A stretch of DNA of 8,316 nt from an uncultured bacterium (lineage in GTDB: Bacteria > Gemmatimonadota > Gemmatimonadetes > Palauibacterales > KS3-K002). Made by a program: the position numbers and the translations under genes. Below, in pieces: positions 7,715 to 8,316 of the stretch. Where the stretch lies: the NCBI GenBank assembly GCA_947581845.1, contig CANPVY010000094.1:1-8316 (forward strand), written 5' to 3'. Position 1 is the first letter of the stretch, and each line of letters begins with the position of its first letter. The notes under the pieces were generated by a model, which was not told the DNA's origin, did no database searches, and saw only the letters and a program-made list of their open reading frames with translations.

Positions 7715-7749
7715 AATAAAAAAGTGGGGTTAGAATTGCGTCCCCACTC
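7715..7749 (-). terminator. Intrinsic terminator / candidate attenuator in the rimP leader
   Basis: On the minus strand AGTGGGG (7748-7742) pairs with CCCCACT (7729-7723) around a 12-nt loop. A TTTTTTATT run follows at 7723-7715. On the plus strand the hairpin is not followed by T residues, so it works for minus-strand transcription. It lies about 95 nt after the pgeF stop and about 40 nt before the rimP ATG. It is also downstream of a promoter-like sequence. It can therefore both end pgeF transcripts and act as an attenuator for the rimP-nusA-infB operon. Confidence 0.8.
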
Positions 7750-7751
7750 AA

Positions 7752-7789
7752 AAGACCTTGCGGCCTCGCTTCTGAGCGCCTCAACCCAC
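7752..7789 (-). ncRNA. Candidate structured leader of the rimP operon mRNA
   Basis: Between the expected transcription start (about 7793) and the terminator, the RNA can form CGCU-CAGA-AGCG (7778 to 7767) and, as an alternative sharing G7767, a 6-bp stem GAGGCC-GCAA-GGUCUU (7767 to 7752, with two G-U pairs) with a GNRA tetraloop. The segment GUGGGUU at 7789-7783 resembles the 5' arm of the terminator and could pair with its 3' arm. This suggests, but does not prove, a switch between terminator and antiterminator folds. I recall a rimP leader attenuator described for gammaproteobacteria; homology with this element cannot be judged here. Confidence 0.4.
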
Positions 7790-7799
7790 AGCGGCCGTA

Positions 7800-7828
7800 A
7801 ATATAGATGGCAGCTAACAGAAAATCAA
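7800..7828 (-). promoter_or_regulatory. Sigma-70-type promoter upstream of rimP
   Basis: The minus strand shows TTGATT at 7828-7823 (-35, 4 of 6 consensus matches) and TATATT at 7805-7800 (-10, 5 of 6), separated by exactly 17 nt. The element lies in an AT-rich island in otherwise GC-rich sequence, starting 13 nt after the pgeF stop. Transcription would start at about 7793 and run through the terminator-like hairpin into rimP. It is the best candidate for the main promoter of the whole cluster. Confidence 0.7.
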
Positions 7829-7841
7829 CCGGCCTGCCGCG

Positions 7842-8316
7842 CTACGACCAACCGAGGAAGGCGCACATACGCCGGTTACGGTCTCCGCCCCGATAGGAAT
7901 AAAAGTTATCCGAATCGCAGCGCGTGCACCCGTTCGAGACGCTCACCCGTTGGGGATCGACACCAGCTCTCACGGAGCTCCGAGCGATATGCGCCCGAAG
8001 ATCGACACGCCGCGTGCCAGCGGGCAGCCCGCCAAGCGCTGCCGTCACCTCAGGGCCGACCTCGTAGCAAGCACCACAGATCGCCGGACCCAGGTGAACG
8101 TGAAGCGAGCTGAGCTCTGCCCCGAGTTCGTTCATCCTCGCCAGCGTCGCCCCCACAACGCCCGAGGCGGCCCCTCGCCAACCGGCGTGTGCGAGGCCCA
8201 ACACGCCCTGCCCAGGGTCCACCATGAAGATGGGTACGCAGTCCGCCACGGTGACCACCAGCAGGACGCCTTCACCGGCAGTGACCAGCGCATCCGCCTC
8301 ACCCACCCAATGCACT
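7842..8316 (-). CDS. pgeF: Peptidoglycan editing factor PgeF, multicopper-polyphenol-oxidase/YfiH family (5' end outside window)
   Basis: PgeF (YfiH/YlmD, DUF152) is a cytoplasmic zinc-dependent protein linked to removing mis-incorporated amino acids from peptidoglycan precursors. Relatives also show purine nucleoside phosphorylase activity. The visible 157 codons carry the family core: EADALVT, then VADCVP with the metal-site cysteine, and AHAGWRG with the metal-site histidine 17 residues later, the same spacing as C107/H124 of the E. coli protein. LGPAICGACYEVGPEV, the NGCTRCDSDNFYSYR motif and the terminal RRMCAFLGW follow. The first metal-binding histidine should lie about 10 codons beyond the window edge. 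The frame runs to the last base without a start supported by family alignment; a GTG at 8315 is internal. Some 80-100 N-terminal residues are missing. It is followed by its own terminator-like hairpin and probably forms a separate transcription unit. Confidence 0.93.
   Translation of the reverse strand, partial: VHWVGEADALVTAGEGVLLVVTVADCVPIFMVDPGQGVLGLAHAGWRGAASGVVGATLARMNELGAELSSLHVHLGPAICGACYEVGPEVTAALGGLPAGTRRVDLRAHIARSSVRAGVDPQRVSVSNGCTRCDSDNFYSYRGGDRNRRMCAFLGWS

Noticed and set aside
7677..7716. TTG at 7716 as an upstream rimP start
   Set aside because: It lies in the T-run of the terminator with no ribosome binding site, and the extra 13 residues are not family-like; the ATG at 7677 is preferred.
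7369..8113. Plus-strand frames covering the pgeF-rimP intergenic region
   Set aside because: They overlap conserved parts of rimP and pgeF in antisense and no start signal is visible; the region is better explained by promoter and terminator elements.

Overview
The window is a single, densely packed minus-strand gene cluster from a GC-rich bacterium. It is the conserved translation/transcription-factor operon built around nusA and infB. Reading in the direction of transcription (from the right edge to the left) the order is: pgeF (5' part outside the window), a short AT-richer intergenic region, rimP, nusA, an L7Ae-family ribosomal protein gene (ylxQ-like), infB, ylxP (DUF503), rbfA, truB, and ribF (3' end outside the window). 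All nine reading frames are intact as far as they can be followed. I see no plus-strand gene, tRNA, rRNA, mobile element, CRISPR array or sign of recent transfer.

Organism: the gene order fits many bacterial phyla. The IF2 N-terminus (a [15 protein letters not shown] segment followed by long Ala/Pro/Glu and poly-basic linkers) and the RibF segment VGYDHGFGRDRSG remind me of Gemmatimonadota. This rests on remembered similarity, not on a search, so it is a moderate-confidence inference.

Region by region: 7842-8316 holds the C-terminal two thirds of PgeF. Positions 7678-7841 are the only real intergenic region. It carries a good sigma-70-type promoter (7800-7828) and, about 45 nt after the expected start site, a strong intrinsic-terminator hairpin with a T-run (7715-7749). 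Beyond it lies rimP. This arrangement suggests attenuation of the operon that encodes the termination factor NusA. The 74-bp rimP-nusA gap contains two further hairpins. From nusA to ribF the genes overlap or lie within tens of bases of each other: nusA/ylxQ overlap by 26 nt and rbfA/truB by 4 nt. Four of the eight visible starts are non-AUG: GTG for ylxQ, ylxP and truB, and TTG for infB.

Functionally, RimP and RbfA mature the 30S subunit, TruB modifies tRNA U55, IF2 places initiator tRNA, NusA tunes pausing, termination and antitermination, and L7Ae-like and YlxP proteins are RNA-related accessory factors. RibF makes FMN/FAD and PgeF edits peptidoglycan precursors. The ylxR gene found between nusA and ylxQ in Firmicutes-type operons is absent. 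No undescribed system is evident; the most interesting part is the regulatory leader upstream of rimP.
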